In this document: positions 53,133 through 63,500 of the stretch, in pieces
Numbering within the stretch: position 1 is the first letter of the stretch
How the letters are laid out: each line of letters begins with the position of its first letter
Source: Kushneria aurantia DSM 21353
GTDB lineage: Bacteria > Pseudomonadota > Gammaproteobacteria > Pseudomonadales > Halomonadaceae
NCBI RefSeq assembly: GCF_000382245.1
Contig: NZ_KB907867.1
Location: 2,145-66,144 of the forward strand
Direction of reading: 5' to 3'
Length of the DNA stretch: 64,000 bases
Position numbers and translations under genes: made by a program
Notes under the pieces: generated by a model
Databases searched by the model: none
Told to the model about the DNA's origin: nothing
Seen by the model: the letters and a program-made list of their open reading frames with translations, nothing else

Positions 53133-56100
53133 ATGCCCCTGCTTCAAGGCCCAGAACTCCGCCCCGGTTTCATGGTGATCCACGGCAATCGGCTGGAGGC
53201 GCTGCGCGATCTGGCGGTGGAGTGGCTGCGCGGCCACCCGCTGGGGCCGCTGGAGGATGAGGTGGTACTGGTGCAGAGCAACGGCATCAGCCAGTGGCTG
53301 AAGCTGGCACTGGCCGCCGATCCCCCCGAAGGGGCGGGTATCGCCGCGGCCATGGAGATGCCCATGCCGGCGCGCTATCTGTGGCAGGCCTACCGCGCAG
53401 TGCTCACCCAGCGCGACGGCGAAGGCGCCGTGCCGCAGGCGTCGCCGCTCGACAAGCCGCGGCTGGTGTGGCGGCTGATGCGCCTGCTGCCGGAACTGCT
53501 GGATGACCCCACCTTTGCGCCACTGGCGCGCTTTCTGGCCGACGATGACGACCTGCGCAAGCGCCACCAGCTCGCCGAACGGCTGGCCGATCTGTTCGAT
53601 CAGTATCAGGTCTACCGCGCCGACTGGCTCACCGTCTGGGCCGAGGGCCGCGACGAGCTGATCGACGCCCGCGGTCAGGCCCGACCACTGGCCGCCGATC
53701 AATGCTGGCAGCCGGCCCTGTGGCGGCGCCTGTGCGATGACATTACACAACGACAGGGCGCCGATGGCCTCGCCGCCAGCCGCGCCTGGGTGCATGACCG
53801 CTTTGTGGCGGCGTGCCGCGAGCTGACGCAGGAGACCCGCCCCGCCGATCTGCCCCGCCGGGTGGTGGTGTTCGGCATCTCCTCGCTGCCGCGCCAGACG
53901 CTGGAGGCACTTGCCGCAGTGTCGAAGGTCACCCAGGTGCTGCTGTTCGTGCACAACCCCTGCCGCCACTACTGGGCGGACATCATCGAGCACAAGGACC
54001 TGTTGCGCGCCGCGCGCCGGCGCCAGCACCAGCGCCCCGGCATGCCCACTGACGTGGACGATAACCAGCTACACCTTCACGCCCAGCCACTGCTGGCGGC
54101 GTGGGGCAAACAGGGCCGCGACTACCTGCGTCTGCTCGACGAGTTCGACGAGGCGCAGGACTACCGGGCGCTGTTCGACGCCGAGGCGCTGCGTATCGAC
54201 CTGTTCGATTCCCCCCTCGACCACGGCCCGAATGGCCTGCTGCAGCAGCTGCAGGACGATATTCTGGAACTGCGCCCGTCCCACGAGAGCCGCGCGCTGT
54301 GGCCCGCCGTGGACCCGGCCGCGGACCCCAGCCTGCGCTTTCATATCGCCCACAGCGCCCTGCGCGAGGTGGAGATTCTGCACGATCAGCTGCTCGCCGC
54401 CTTCGACGCCGACCCCGAGCTGCGCCCGCGCGACGTGCTGGTGATGGTGCCGGATATCGACGCCTACGCCGCCGCCGTGCAGGCGGTGTTCGGCCGCCTG
54501 GCAGCGGACGACCCGCGCCACATTCCCTTTACGCTCTCCGACCGCAGCCGCCGCCATCGCCAGCCGCTGCTGGTGGCGCTGGAGTCGCTCCTGCACCTGC
54601 CCCAGGCGCGGCTGACGGTGAGTGACCTGCTCGACCTGCTGGAGGTGCCCGCCCTGCGCGAGCGCTTCGAGCTGGACGCCGAGGCGCTGCCGGTACTGCG
54701 CCGCTGGATCGAGGGCGCCGGCATTCGCTGGGGGCTGGACGCCGAGCAGCGCGCCCGCCTCGACCTGCCCGAGGGGCTGAGCGCCAACACCTGGGCCTTC
54801 GGCCTGCGCCGGCTGCTGCTGGGCTACGCGGTGGGCAGCAGCACCCCTGACAGCGGCGCCGAGGGGCCGTGGCACGGCATCGAACCCTTCGACGACATCG
54901 GCGGCCTGGAGGCAGCGCTGGCCGGCCCGCTGATGGACCTGCTCGACGTACTCGAAGCGCAGTGGCGCGCCCTTGCCGAGCCCGCCGACGTGCCCACCTG
55001 GTGCCAGCGGCTGCGCACCCTGCTGAGCGACTGCTTCATCGCACAGGATGAGGCCGATCTGGCCACCCTGAGCCGGCTGGAAACCCTGCTGGAGAGCTGG
55101 CAGGAGACCACCGAGGATGCCGGGCTGCAGGAAGCGCTGCCGCTGTCGGTGGTGCGCGAGCACTGGCTCGGCCAGCTCGATGACGACCACCTGTCGCAGC
55201 GCTTTCTGGCCGGTGCGGTCAATATCGCCACCCTGATGCCGATGCGCGCCATCCCCTTTCGCCACGTCTGCCTGCTGGGCATGAACGACGGCGACTACCC
55301 GCGCACCCAGCGCCCGCTGGACATCGATCTGATGGGCCGCGACTACCGCCCCGGCGACCGCTCGCGCCGCGAGGACGACCGCTATCTGTTTCTGGAAGCG
55401 CTGCTCTCCGCCCGCGACCGGCTGACGATCAGCTGGGTCGGCCGCAGCATTCACGACAACACACCACGGCCGCCCTCGGTACTGCTGGGCCAGCTGCGCG
55501 ACCATATCGCCAGCAGCTGGCAGCTCGCCGCGCCAACCGGCGGCCAGCACGACGGCGACAGCGGCGCGGCGCTGGTCGACGCCCTCACCACCGAGCACCC
55601 GCTGCAGCCGTTCAGCCGCCGCTACTTCGCCGGCGACACGGCACTGTTCACCTACGCCCACGAGTGGCAGGCGGTGCATCAGCCGGCCGCCGCCCGCGCC
55701 GAGGCGCCCGCGCTGACGCCGCCGACGCTGGCCACCGCGCTGACGCTTAAACGCCTCGCCGACTTCCTGCGCGATCCGGCCAAAGCCTTCTTTACCACCC
55801 GGCTCGGGGTTTATTTCGAGCGCGAGGTGCAGGAGAGCCCCGATCACGAACCCTTCGCCCTCGATGGCCTGACGCGCTGGCAGCTGCAGCAGGCACTGAT
55901 CGAAGCCGGACGCCGCGCAGTGGACAGCGGCGACGCACCGATGCCCGCGGTCGAGAGCACTCTGGCGCGGCTGGAGCGCGAGGGCGCGCTTGCCATGGGC
56001 GGCTTCGCCGAGCGCATGCGCGACGATCTGGTGGCGCCGCTGGATACGCTGTTCAGCGACTACGCCGAAAAGCGCCGGGCCTGGCCCCACGCCCTCGACA

Positions 56101-56765
56101 TGCCGACCCCCGTAGCGCTGACGCTCAACACCGGCGCCGGGCCGCTGCAGCTCGAGGACTGGCTGGACAGCCTGCGCCGCAACGAGGCCGGCGAACACTG
56201 TCGGCTGGTGCTGATGACCAGCAGCCTGATCCGCGACAAGAAATACCACTGGAAGCACTGGCTGGCGCCCTGGGTGGCGCATCTGGCCGGCCAGCTCGCC
56301 GTTGGACCGATGACCACGGTACTGCTCTCCCGCGCCGGCAGCGGCCAACTGCCGCCGCTGGACGCCGCCACCGCGCGCGCCCACCTGGAAGCCATCGCCA
56401 GCGCCTGGTACAGCGGCATGCGCGCCCCGCTGCCGCTGGCCCGCGACACCGCCTTCGCCTGGCACGAGAAGGGCGGCGACGACAACGCCATGGGCCGACT
56501 TTTCGGCGACGAGTCGACAGCAGAAGACGCCGACCTCAAGGCGTGGCGTGCGGCACGCAGCGAGTTCGAAGGCAGCGACCACAAGAGCGGCGAACGTGAG
56601 CGCGACCCCTATATCGCCCGCCAGTGGCGCCACCTGGAGGGACTGATGCGCCACCGTGCCGATGGCCGACACTTCACCGAGCTGTGCGCGGCGCTCTACG
56701 CACCGCTGCATGACACCGTCAAACGCGGCGGCAACAGCCGTCGCGGCAAGGGAGGCGCGCCATGA
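53133..56765 (+). CDS. recC: Exodeoxyribonuclease V gamma subunit RecC
   Basis: A 1210-residue RecC, longer than the E. coli protein (1122). It forms the channel in RecBCD that splits the strands and reads Chi through a dead nuclease domain. The N terminus FMVIHGNRLEALRDLAVEWLRGHPLGPLEDEVVLVQSNGISQWLKLALA, the VVVFGISSLPRQTLEALAAVSKVTQVLLFVHNPCRHYWADI stretch and the central PMRAIPFRHVCLLGMNDGDYPRTQRP are characteristic. It overlaps recB by 4 bases. In many relatives recC, recB and recD are contiguous; here a toxin-antitoxin pair interrupts the run. Confidence 0.96.
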   Translation: MPLLQGPELRPGFMVIHGNRLEALRDLAVEWLRGHPLGPLEDEVVLVQSNGISQWLKLALAADPPEGAGIAAAMEMPMPARYLWQAYRAVLTQRDGEGAVPQASPLDKPRLVWRLMRLLPELLDDPTFAPLARFLADDDDLRKRHQLAERLADLFDQYQVYRADWLTVWAEGRDELIDARGQARPLAADQCWQPALWRRLCDDITQRQGADGLAASRAWVHDRFVAACRELTQETRPADLPRRVVVFGISSLPRQTLEALAAVSKVTQVLLFVHNPCRHYWADIIEHKDLLRAARRRQHQRPGMPTDVDDNQLHLHAQPLLAAWGKQGRDYLRLLDEFDEAQDYRALFDAEALRIDLFDSPLDHGPNGLLQQLQDDILELRPSHESRALWPAVDPAADPSLRFHIAHSALREVEILHDQLLAAFDADPELRPRDVLVMVPDIDAYAAAVQAVFGRLAADDPRHIPFTLSDRSRRHRQPLLVALESLLHLPQARLTVSDLLDLLEVPALRERFELDAEALPVLRRWIEGAGIRWGLDAEQRARLDLPEGLSANTWAFGLRRLLLGYAVGSSTPDSGAEGPWHGIEPFDDIGGLEAALAGPLMDLLDVLEAQWRALAEPADVPTWCQRLRTLLSDCFIAQDEADLATLSRLETLLESWQETTEDAGLQEALPLSVVREHWLGQLDDDHLSQRFLAGAVNIATLMPMRAIPFRHVCLLGMNDGDYPRTQRPLDIDLMGRDYRPGDRSRREDDRYLFLEALLSARDRLTISWVGRSIHDNTPRPPSVLLGQLRDHIASSWQLAAPTGGQHDGDSGAALVDALTTEHPLQPFSRRYFAGDTALFTYAHEWQAVHQPAAARAEAPALTPPTLATALTLKRLADFLRDPAKAFFTTRLGVYFEREVQESPDHEPFALDGLTRWQLQQALIEAGRRAVDSGDAPMPAVESTLARLEREGALAMGGFAERMRDDLVAPLDTLFSDYAEKRRAWPHALDMPTPVALTLNTGAGPLQLEDWLDSLRRNEAGEHCRLVLMTSSLIRDKKYHWKHWLAPWVAHLAGQLAVGPMTTVLLSRAGSGQLPPLDAATARAHLEAIASAWYSGMRAPLPLARDTAFAWHEKGGDDNAMGRLFGDESTAEDADLKAWRAARSEFEGSDHKSGERERDPYIARQWRHLEGLMRHRADGRHFTELCAALYAPLHDTVKRGGNSRRGKGGAP

Positions 56766-59700
56766 CGGCAGCCCACTCCAGGCAGCCACGGGAGGCCGCC
56801 ACGCCACGCCTCGACCCGGTGGCGCTGCCACTCATCGGCAGCCGCCTGATCGAAGCCAGTGCCGGCACCGGCAAGACCTTCACCATCGCCCTGCTCTACG
56901 TGCGGCTGGTGCTCGGGCAGCGCGACGACCATGACACGATCAACTTCCCCCGGGCGCTGACGCCGCCGGAAATCCTCGTCGTCACCTTTACCAACGCCGC
57001 CACCCAGGAGCTGCGCGAGCGCATTCGAGCCCGGCTGGTACAGGCCGCCGCCGCCTTCTCCGCCGAGATGCCGCGCGCAGAGGCGGACGACAACGCGCCG
57101 ATGGGCGACCTGTTCGCCCAACCGGCTGTGGACAACACCGCGTCCGAGGCCGCAACGCCGGGCGGCGACCCGCTGATCGCGCTGCGCGACAGCTACCCCC
57201 GCGACAGCTGGCCGGCCTGCGCGCGGCGCCTGCAGCTGGCCGCCGAATGGATGGACGAGGCGGCGGTCTCCACCATTCACGCCTGGTGCTACCGCATGCT
57301 GCGCGAGCACGCCTTCGACAGCGGCAGCCTGTTCGCCCTCGAGTTGACGCTCGACCAGTCGGAGATGGAGCTCGAGATCGCCCGCGACTACTGGCGCACC
57401 TTCTACTACGACCTCGACCCCGAGGCACTGGCGATTGTCGCCGGCTACTGGCAAACGCCGGACGCGCTCCATAACAGCGCCGCCCGGCTGCACGGCCACG
57501 CCGCCACCCTGCCCACGGCGCGACCGCCGCAAGAAGCGCTGGCCCACTACCGCCAGCAGCACGCCAGCGCGCTGGCCGAACTCAAGGCGCCGTGGCCGGC
57601 ATGGCTCGACGAGCTTGAAGCGACGCTGGAAGATGCCGCCCAACGCAAGGCCTTCAATGCCCAGAAACTCAACGTCAAAAGCCGCGCCAACTGGATCGGC
57701 GCCCTGCGCCAGTGGGCCGGTGACCCCGAACAGACGACGCCCGATTTGACCGAGACTGCCTGGCAGCGCCTGACACCCGACGGGCTGGCGGAGATCTGGA
57801 AATCGGGCCCGGCGCCCGAACTACCCGCCCTGGCAGCGCTGGCCGAGCTGCGGGCCCGGCTCGCCGAACTCCCCGCCCCCTACGCCGAACTGCTCGCCCA
57901 CGCCGTGCAGTGGATGGCCGCGCGACGCCACAGCGTGCAGCGCCGCCGCGCCGAGCTGGGCCCCGACGACCTGCTCCAGCGGCTGGATACCGCCTTCGAG
58001 GGCGAAGCCGGCGAAACGCTGGCGAGGCGCATTCGCGAGCAGTTTCCGGTGGCGCTGGTCGACGAGTTCCAGGACACCGACCCGCTGCAGTATCGGCTCT
58101 TCGACCGGGTCTACCGGCTGGCAGAGAACCGCGACGACAGCGCCGTGCTGCTGATCGGCGACCCCAAGCAGGCGATCTACGCCTTTCGCGGCGCCGATAT
58201 CCACACCTATCTACAGGCCCGGCACGATACCACCGGCCGCCACGTTACCCTGGGCACCAACTTCCGCTCCGCGGCCCCCATGGTCGCCGCGGTCAACCGG
58301 CTGTTCACCCACGCCGAAACCCGACACGACGCCGGCGCTTTCCTGTTCCGCCGGGGCGACGACAACCCGGTGCCCTTCAACCCGGTCGACGCCCGGGGCA
58401 CAAGCGATGTGTTCACTCGCCGGGGAGCGCCCCAGCCGGCGCTGACGCTGTGGCACCATGCCGGCGTCACGCCGCTGTCGAAAAACGCCTACCTGAGTGA
58501 ACTGGCCGAGCGCTGCGCCACCGAGATGGCGACCCTGCTGCGCGAGGGACAGGCCGGCCGCACGGGGTTTGCGCCCGCCAATGATGACGCGCCCGATACC
58601 CTGCGCGCGCTGGCGCCGTCGGATCTCGCCGTGCTGGTCAACAACGCCGGCGAGGCCCGCGCCATCCGCACCGCGCTGCTCGAACGCGGCATCCGCAGCG
58701 TCTACCTCTCCGATCAGGAGGACGTCTTCGACACCGAAGCCGCGCTGGAATTGGAGATATGGCTGGCCGCCTGCGCCGCCCCGGACGACGAGCGCGCTCT
58801 CAACGCCGCCCTGGCCACCCCGAGTCTGGGGCTGAGCCTCGCCGAACTCGATGTGCTGGGCGGCGGCGACGATCAGCAGGACGAGCTGGCGCGCGAGGCG
58901 CGCGTGATGCAGTTTCGCGACTACCACCGCCAGTGGCGGCAGCGCGGCGTACTGCCCATGCTGCACCGCCTGCTGGCCGACTTCGCCGTCCCCGGCCGGC
59001 TGCTCGCGGTGGCCGAGGGGGAGCGGCGGCTGACGGACCTGCTGCACCTGGGCGAGCTGCTGCAGGAAGCCAGCGCCGAGATCGACGGTGAGCACGCCCT
59101 GCTGCGCTTTCTCGCCGAGTCCCGCGCGCGGCCGCAGACGCCCTCCGACGCCCATCGGCTGCGGCTGGAGAGCGACGCCGAACTGGTGCAGGTGGTCACC
59201 ATCCACAAGGCCAAGGGCCTCGAGTATCCGCTGGTATTTCTGCCCTTTATCGCCACCTTCCGCGCCGTGAAGGAGAGCGACGTGCCGCTGCGCTGGCACG
59301 ACGCTGCGGGCCACCTGCAACTGACCCTGCGCGCCGACGAGACAAGCCTGGCGCACGCCGATCACGAACGCCTCGGCGAGGACCTGCGCAAGCTCTACGT
59401 CGCCCTGACCCGCGCCCGCCACGCCACCTGGCTGGGGCTGGCGCCGTTGAAGGAGATCGAGCGCAGCGCTATCGGCCATCTGCTTGGCGGCGGCGCACCG
59501 CTGCCGCCGGAGAGGCTGCGCCCGACGCTGGAAGCACTGGCGAGTGGCAACGACGCCGCGGATAACGCCGTGGCGGTGATCGACGCCCCGACACCCGACC
59601 CGCAGCCGGTGCGCCTTGACGCCGACGCCCCCCCGCCGGGCGAAGCGCGCAGCCCCGGCCGCAGAATTCGCGAACACTGGTGGATCGCCAGCTACTCGGC

Positions 59701-60592
59701 GCTGCACAGCGGTGCCACGCCGCAGGAAGAGCGCGACGACGCCCGGGCCGATGCCGAGCCCACCACCGCCGACGAAGCCAACGCGCGGGAAGTCCTTGAC
59801 GAGCCGGTGACCGACGCGCCCCGGGACAGCGGCACCGCCGCCGGCGAGGGCGCGCTACACCGTTTCCCGCGCGGGCCCGCCGCCGGCACCTTTCTGCACG
59901 GCCTGCTGGAGTGGGCCGGCCGGGAAGGTTTTGCCCGCGTCGCCGCCGATGCCGAACAGCGCGATGACGGCCTCGCCCGGCGCGCCAACCGGCGCGGCTG
60001 GGAGGGGCAGATACCGGCGCTGTCGGCCTGGCTGCCGGCGCTGCTTGCCACACCGCTACCGGTGCCCGAGAGCCCGACACCGCTGCGCCTCGACGCACTG
60101 CAGAGCTACCGGATCGAGCTGGAGTTCTGGTTCGCCGCCCACCGCGTGGACACCCGCCGGCTGGATGAACTGATCAGCGCCCACACCCTGGACCGCCGGC
60201 CGCGACCGGCGCTGCAGCCCGACACGCTCAACGGCATGCTCAAGGGCTTCATCGACCTGGTGGCGGCGCACGAGGGGCGCTTTCACGTCATCGACTGGAA
60301 ATCCAACCACCTGGGCATGAGCGATGCCGCCTACAGCGAAGCGGCGATGCAGGACGCTGTGCTGGAAAAACGCTATGACGTCCAGTACTGCCTCTACCTG
60401 CTGGCGCTGCATCGGCTGCTGAAAACGCGCCTGCCCGACTATCACATCGACCGCCAGCTGGGCGGTGCGCTCTACGTTTTTTTGCGCGGCAGCCAGGCGC
60501 CCTCCCGCGGCGTGCACGCCGAACGCCCGCCGAGCGCGCTGATTCTCGCCCTCGACGCCCTGTTTCGCGATGCCGAGGAGACCGCCGCATGA
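56762..60592 (+). CDS. recB: Exodeoxyribonuclease V beta subunit RecB
   Basis: A 1276-residue UvrD-type 3'-5' helicase fused to the only nuclease of RecBCD. Walker A is EASAGTGKTFTIALLYVRLV (from residue 31), with VVTFTNAATQELRERIR, the VALVDEFQDTDPLQYRLF Walker B and VVTIHKAKGLEYPLVFLPF. The C-terminal nuclease domain keeps GMLKGFIDLVAAHEGRFHVIDWKSNHLG with the catalytic Asp residues and Lys, so it should be active. It repairs double-strand breaks and degrades linear foreign DNA. Its fragments are also the usual source of new CRISPR spacers. Confidence 0.97.
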   Translation: MTAAHSRQPREAATPRLDPVALPLIGSRLIEASAGTGKTFTIALLYVRLVLGQRDDHDTINFPRALTPPEILVVTFTNAATQELRERIRARLVQAAAAFSAEMPRAEADDNAPMGDLFAQPAVDNTASEAATPGGDPLIALRDSYPRDSWPACARRLQLAAEWMDEAAVSTIHAWCYRMLREHAFDSGSLFALELTLDQSEMELEIARDYWRTFYYDLDPEALAIVAGYWQTPDALHNSAARLHGHAATLPTARPPQEALAHYRQQHASALAELKAPWPAWLDELEATLEDAAQRKAFNAQKLNVKSRANWIGALRQWAGDPEQTTPDLTETAWQRLTPDGLAEIWKSGPAPELPALAALAELRARLAELPAPYAELLAHAVQWMAARRHSVQRRRAELGPDDLLQRLDTAFEGEAGETLARRIREQFPVALVDEFQDTDPLQYRLFDRVYRLAENRDDSAVLLIGDPKQAIYAFRGADIHTYLQARHDTTGRHVTLGTNFRSAAPMVAAVNRLFTHAETRHDAGAFLFRRGDDNPVPFNPVDARGTSDVFTRRGAPQPALTLWHHAGVTPLSKNAYLSELAERCATEMATLLREGQAGRTGFAPANDDAPDTLRALAPSDLAVLVNNAGEARAIRTALLERGIRSVYLSDQEDVFDTEAALELEIWLAACAAPDDERALNAALATPSLGLSLAELDVLGGGDDQQDELAREARVMQFRDYHRQWRQRGVLPMLHRLLADFAVPGRLLAVAEGERRLTDLLHLGELLQEASAEIDGEHALLRFLAESRARPQTPSDAHRLRLESDAELVQVVTIHKAKGLEYPLVFLPFIATFRAVKESDVPLRWHDAAGHLQLTLRADETSLAHADHERLGEDLRKLYVALTRARHATWLGLAPLKEIERSAIGHLLGGGAPLPPERLRPTLEALASGNDAADNAVAVIDAPTPDPQPVRLDADAPPPGEARSPGRRIREHWWIASYSALHSGATPQEERDDARADAEPTTADEANAREVLDEPVTDAPRDSGTAAGEGALHRFPRGPAAGTFLHGLLEWAGREGFARVAADAEQRDDGLARRANRRGWEGQIPALSAWLPALLATPLPVPESPTPLRLDALQSYRIELEFWFAAHRVDTRRLDELISAHTLDRRPRPALQPDTLNGMLKGFIDLVAAHEGRFHVIDWKSNHLGMSDAAYSEAAMQDAVLEKRYDVQYCLYLLALHRLLKTRLPDYHIDRQLGGALYVFLRGSQAPSRGVHAERPPSALILALDALFRDAEETAA

Positions 60593-60678
60593 GGATGTCG
60601 ATATTGCCTGTCGCCCGCCATGGGCTATCCTCGGCTGTGCTACCCTACAAGTATCCTGTAACACATGAGAGCGACACC

Positions 60679-60966
60679 ATGAGCGATGCAACCTTCACCT
60701 TTCGAGTCGATGAAGCGCTGAAAGCAGAATTTGCCAGCGCCGCCAGGGCCCATGACCGTACCGGAGCACAGCTTTTGCGCGACTTTATGCGCCACTATGT
60801 GGCACAGCAGCAGGAGACGCAGGAGTATGATGCCTGGTTGATGGCTAAGGTAGAGCAGTCACGCGCCTCGGCAGAAGTCGGCCACCTTGTTCCGGCCGAC
60901 GATGTCGAGGCCCGCTTTGCAGCCCGCCGTGCGGCGACTCGCGCCCGCCTTGAGAAATCCGGGTAG
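60679..60966 (+). CDS. Ribbon-helix-helix antitoxin of a RelE/ParE pair
   Basis: A 95-residue protein beginning MSDATFTFRVDEALKAEFASAARAHDRTGAQLLRDFMRHYVAQQ, a ribbon-helix-helix fold of the RelB/DinJ/ParD kind that should bind its own operator. The acidic-basic C-terminal tail would wrap the toxin. ATG 60679 has GAGAG upstream; a frame reaching 60589 overlaps recB and was rejected. The stop codon overlaps the GTG of the toxin gene by one base. The pair lies between recB (86 bases upstream) and recD (27 bases downstream), same strand. Confidence 0.88.
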   Translation: MSDATFTFRVDEALKAEFASAARAHDRTGAQLLRDFMRHYVAQQQETQEYDAWLMAKVEQSRASAEVGHLVPADDVEARFAARRAATRARLEKSG

Positions 60967-61265
60967 TGGCGCTGGTCTGGACGCCGGAGGCGATAAAGGA
61001 CCGTGACGATATTTACGACTTTATCGAGCCGGAAAACCCGCTGGCAGCGCTGGCGCTGGATGAACTGATTTCAGAAAAAGCGCACTGGCTCCTCCATCAT
61101 CCGGAAGGCGGGAAACCGGGCAGGGTGCCGGCAACCAGAGAGCTCGTCGTTCACCCCAACTACATACTCATCTATGAGCTTGCGAGTGAACAGATACGCA
61201 TCCTGAATGTGGTGCATGCAGCTCGCCAGTGGCCGCCCTCCCGAACCGGGGACCATAGCCTCTGA
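60966..61265 (+). CDS. ParE/RelE-family toxin
   Basis: A 99-residue toxin of the RelE/ParE superfamily. It begins at GTG (one-base overlap with the antitoxin stop) as MALVWTPEAIKDRDDIYDFIEPENPLAALALDELISEKAHWLL, continues with GRVPATRELVVHPNYILIYELASEQIRILNVVHAARQWPP, the typical RELVV...YILIY...I.ILNVVHAARQ pattern. By family it either poisons gyrase or cuts mRNA at the ribosome; sequence resembles the ParE-like group more. Located directly before recD. Confidence 0.9.
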   Translation: MALVWTPEAIKDRDDIYDFIEPENPLAALALDELISEKAHWLLHHPEGGKPGRVPATRELVVHPNYILIYELASEQIRILNVVHAARQWPPSRTGDHSL

Positions 61266-61292
61266 TAGGCAACATTCGCACAAGGACGGCGC

Positions 61293-63500
61293 ATGACAAT
61301 GCCACCAACGCCGCAATCCGCGCCACCCGACACCCTGCAGCAGACGCCAGAGCGCGCCCTGAGCGATACGCCAACGCTGTTCGCCCTGCTTGACCGCTGG
61401 GTGGCACGGGGCTGGCTGCGCCGGCTTGACCGCGCCTTCACCGCCTTTCTGCACCGCGAAGTACCGGACGCACCGCCCCTGCTGCTGCTGGCGGCCGCGC
61501 TGGCCAGCCACCAGTTGGGGCGCGGCCATGTCTGCCTCGACCTGGCGCAGACGCTGGCGACGCCGGATCTCGCGCTGTCGCTGCCGCCGGAAGGCGATAG
61601 CCTCGAAGACCCACCGCCGCTGCCGAGCCGGGTGATGACCGGGCTCGATCTCGATAGCTGGCGCACGGCGCTGACGCAGCCCGAACTGGTCGCCAGCGGC
61701 CCCGGCGGCACTCCGCTGGTACTCGCCGGCAGCCGCGAGCGGCCGCGGCTCTACCTGCGCCGCTACTGGCAATACGAGCAGGATATCCACACCCGGATTG
61801 TCGAGCGTCTCGATAACGACGCCCTGCCGGCCGAAGCGCGCGCCGCCACTGACGCGACCCGCCTGCGCCCCGTCCTCGACGCCCTTTTTCCACAGCCGGA
61901 GGTTGCCGATCACGACGATGCCGGCCCCCCGCTCGACTGGCAGAAGGCCGCCTGCGCGCTGGCCGTGCGCGCGCGCTTTGCGGTTATCACCGGCGGCCCC
62001 GGCACCGGCAAGACCACCACCGTGGTACGTCTGCTGGCGCTGCTGCAGGCGCGCGCCCTGAGCGCCAACCCGCCTGCACAGGCGGATGGCGAACCGGAAG
62101 GGCCACGGGCGCTGCGCATCCGCCTCGCTGCCCCCACCGGCAAGGCCGCCGCCCGGCTCAACGAATCCATCGCCGGGCAGGTGGCGACACTCGCGCTCGA
62201 TGGCCTCGCCGACGACGCCGAGCGACTGCGCGAGGCCATTCCGACAGAGGTCTCGACGCTTCACCGGCTGCTGGGCTCGCGCCCCGATACCCGACGTTTT
62301 CGCCACCACCGCCATAACCCGCTGCCGCTGGATGTGCTGGTGGTGGATGAAGCCTCCATGGTCGATGTGGGCATGATGGCCGCGCTGCTCGACGCGCTAC
62401 CGCCGCAGGCGCGGCTGGTGCTGCTGGGCGACAAGGACCAGCTCGCCTCGGTGGAAGCCGGCGCCGTGCTGGGCGACCTGTGCGCCCGTGCCGAGGGCGG
62501 CCACTACACCCCGGCCACCGCCGAATGGCTCGTACAGGCCACCGGCCAGGCGCTGCCGCCGGCGACGCTCGATGCCGAGGGCGAGCCGCTCGACCAGGCC
62601 ATCGCCATGCTGCGCGTCAGCCACCGCTTCACCGCCGACAGCGGCATCGGCCAGCTGGCGGCCGCCATCAACGCGGACTTTGAAGCCGCCGCAAAACGCC
62701 ACACCATCCGTGACGTGCTCAACCACGGATACGCGGACCTGTCACACCTCAAGCTCGCCAACGACGACGAGCGCGGCCTCGCGCGGCTGGCGGTCACCGG
62801 CAGCCCCGAACACTTCCCCGCTGCCGGTCGCACCACTACAGCGCCGATGGGCTACCGCCATTTTCTCTCGGTGATGGCCGAGCAGCGCCCGGCGGATAGC
62901 GCCCCTCAGGAAGCCTTCGATCACTGGGCGCGGCAGGTGCTGACCGCCCATGGCGACTTTCAGCTGCTGTGCGCCCTGCGGCGCGGCCCCTGGGGGGTGG
63001 AGGGGTTGAACGAGCGGGTGCGCCAGGCGTTGGAGGGGGAAAAGCTGATTGACAGCCAGCAGGGCCGCCAGCGCTGGTATGCCGGCCGCCCGGTGCTGGT
63101 CACCAAAAACGACTACGGCCTGGGGCTGATGAACGGCGACATCGGCATCACCCTCGAGGTGCCCCATCCGGACGCCGCCAACAGCGACGACGGTCGGCGA
63201 CTGCTGCGCGTCGCCTTCCCCGCCAATGACGGCACCGACCGTATCAAATGGGTGCTGCCCTCGCGGCTACAGTCAGTGGAAACGGTATTGGCGATGACGG
63301 TGCACAAATCCCAGGGCTCCGAGTTCACCCACGCCGCCCTGGTACTGCCTGACGCCCCCAACCCCATCCTCACCCGGGAACTGATCTACACCGGCATCAC
63401 CCGCGCCCGCCGCTGGCTGACGCTGGTGGAAACCGGCCGCGGCCAGCTGATGGACGCGGCGCAGCGGAGAGTGATGCGGGTGAGTGGGTTGGGGGGATGA
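61293..63500 (+). CDS. recD: Exodeoxyribonuclease V alpha subunit RecD
   Basis: A 735-residue superfamily 1B 5'-3' helicase, the fast motor of RecBCD. Walker A is TGGPGTGKTTTVVRLLALLQ, Walker B VLVVDEASMVDVGMMAALLDALP, with LAAPTGKAAARLNESI and the C-terminal TVHKSQGSEFTHAALVLP and ELIYTGITRARRWLTLVE motifs. It is longer than E. coli RecD (608), with inserts around residues 80-160 and 470-520. The ATG at 61293 lies 27 bases after the toxin stop, so RecD synthesis probably depends on read-through from recB or on the toxin-antitoxin promoter. Confidence 0.96.
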   Translation: MTMPPTPQSAPPDTLQQTPERALSDTPTLFALLDRWVARGWLRRLDRAFTAFLHREVPDAPPLLLLAAALASHQLGRGHVCLDLAQTLATPDLALSLPPEGDSLEDPPPLPSRVMTGLDLDSWRTALTQPELVASGPGGTPLVLAGSRERPRLYLRRYWQYEQDIHTRIVERLDNDALPAEARAATDATRLRPVLDALFPQPEVADHDDAGPPLDWQKAACALAVRARFAVITGGPGTGKTTTVVRLLALLQARALSANPPAQADGEPEGPRALRIRLAAPTGKAAARLNESIAGQVATLALDGLADDAERLREAIPTEVSTLHRLLGSRPDTRRFRHHRHNPLPLDVLVVDEASMVDVGMMAALLDALPPQARLVLLGDKDQLASVEAGAVLGDLCARAEGGHYTPATAEWLVQATGQALPPATLDAEGEPLDQAIAMLRVSHRFTADSGIGQLAAAINADFEAAAKRHTIRDVLNHGYADLSHLKLANDDERGLARLAVTGSPEHFPAAGRTTTAPMGYRHFLSVMAEQRPADSAPQEAFDHWARQVLTAHGDFQLLCALRRGPWGVEGLNERVRQALEGEKLIDSQQGRQRWYAGRPVLVTKNDYGLGLMNGDIGITLEVPHPDAANSDDGRRLLRVAFPANDGTDRIKWVLPSRLQSVETVLAMTVHKSQGSEFTHAALVLPDAPNPILTRELIYTGITRARRWLTLVETGRGQLMDAAQRRVMRVSGLGG

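Noticed and set aside
54069-56831. 920-codon minus-strand ORF across recC
   Set aside because: Antisense shadow of recC with low-complexity Ala/Gly/Arg composition.
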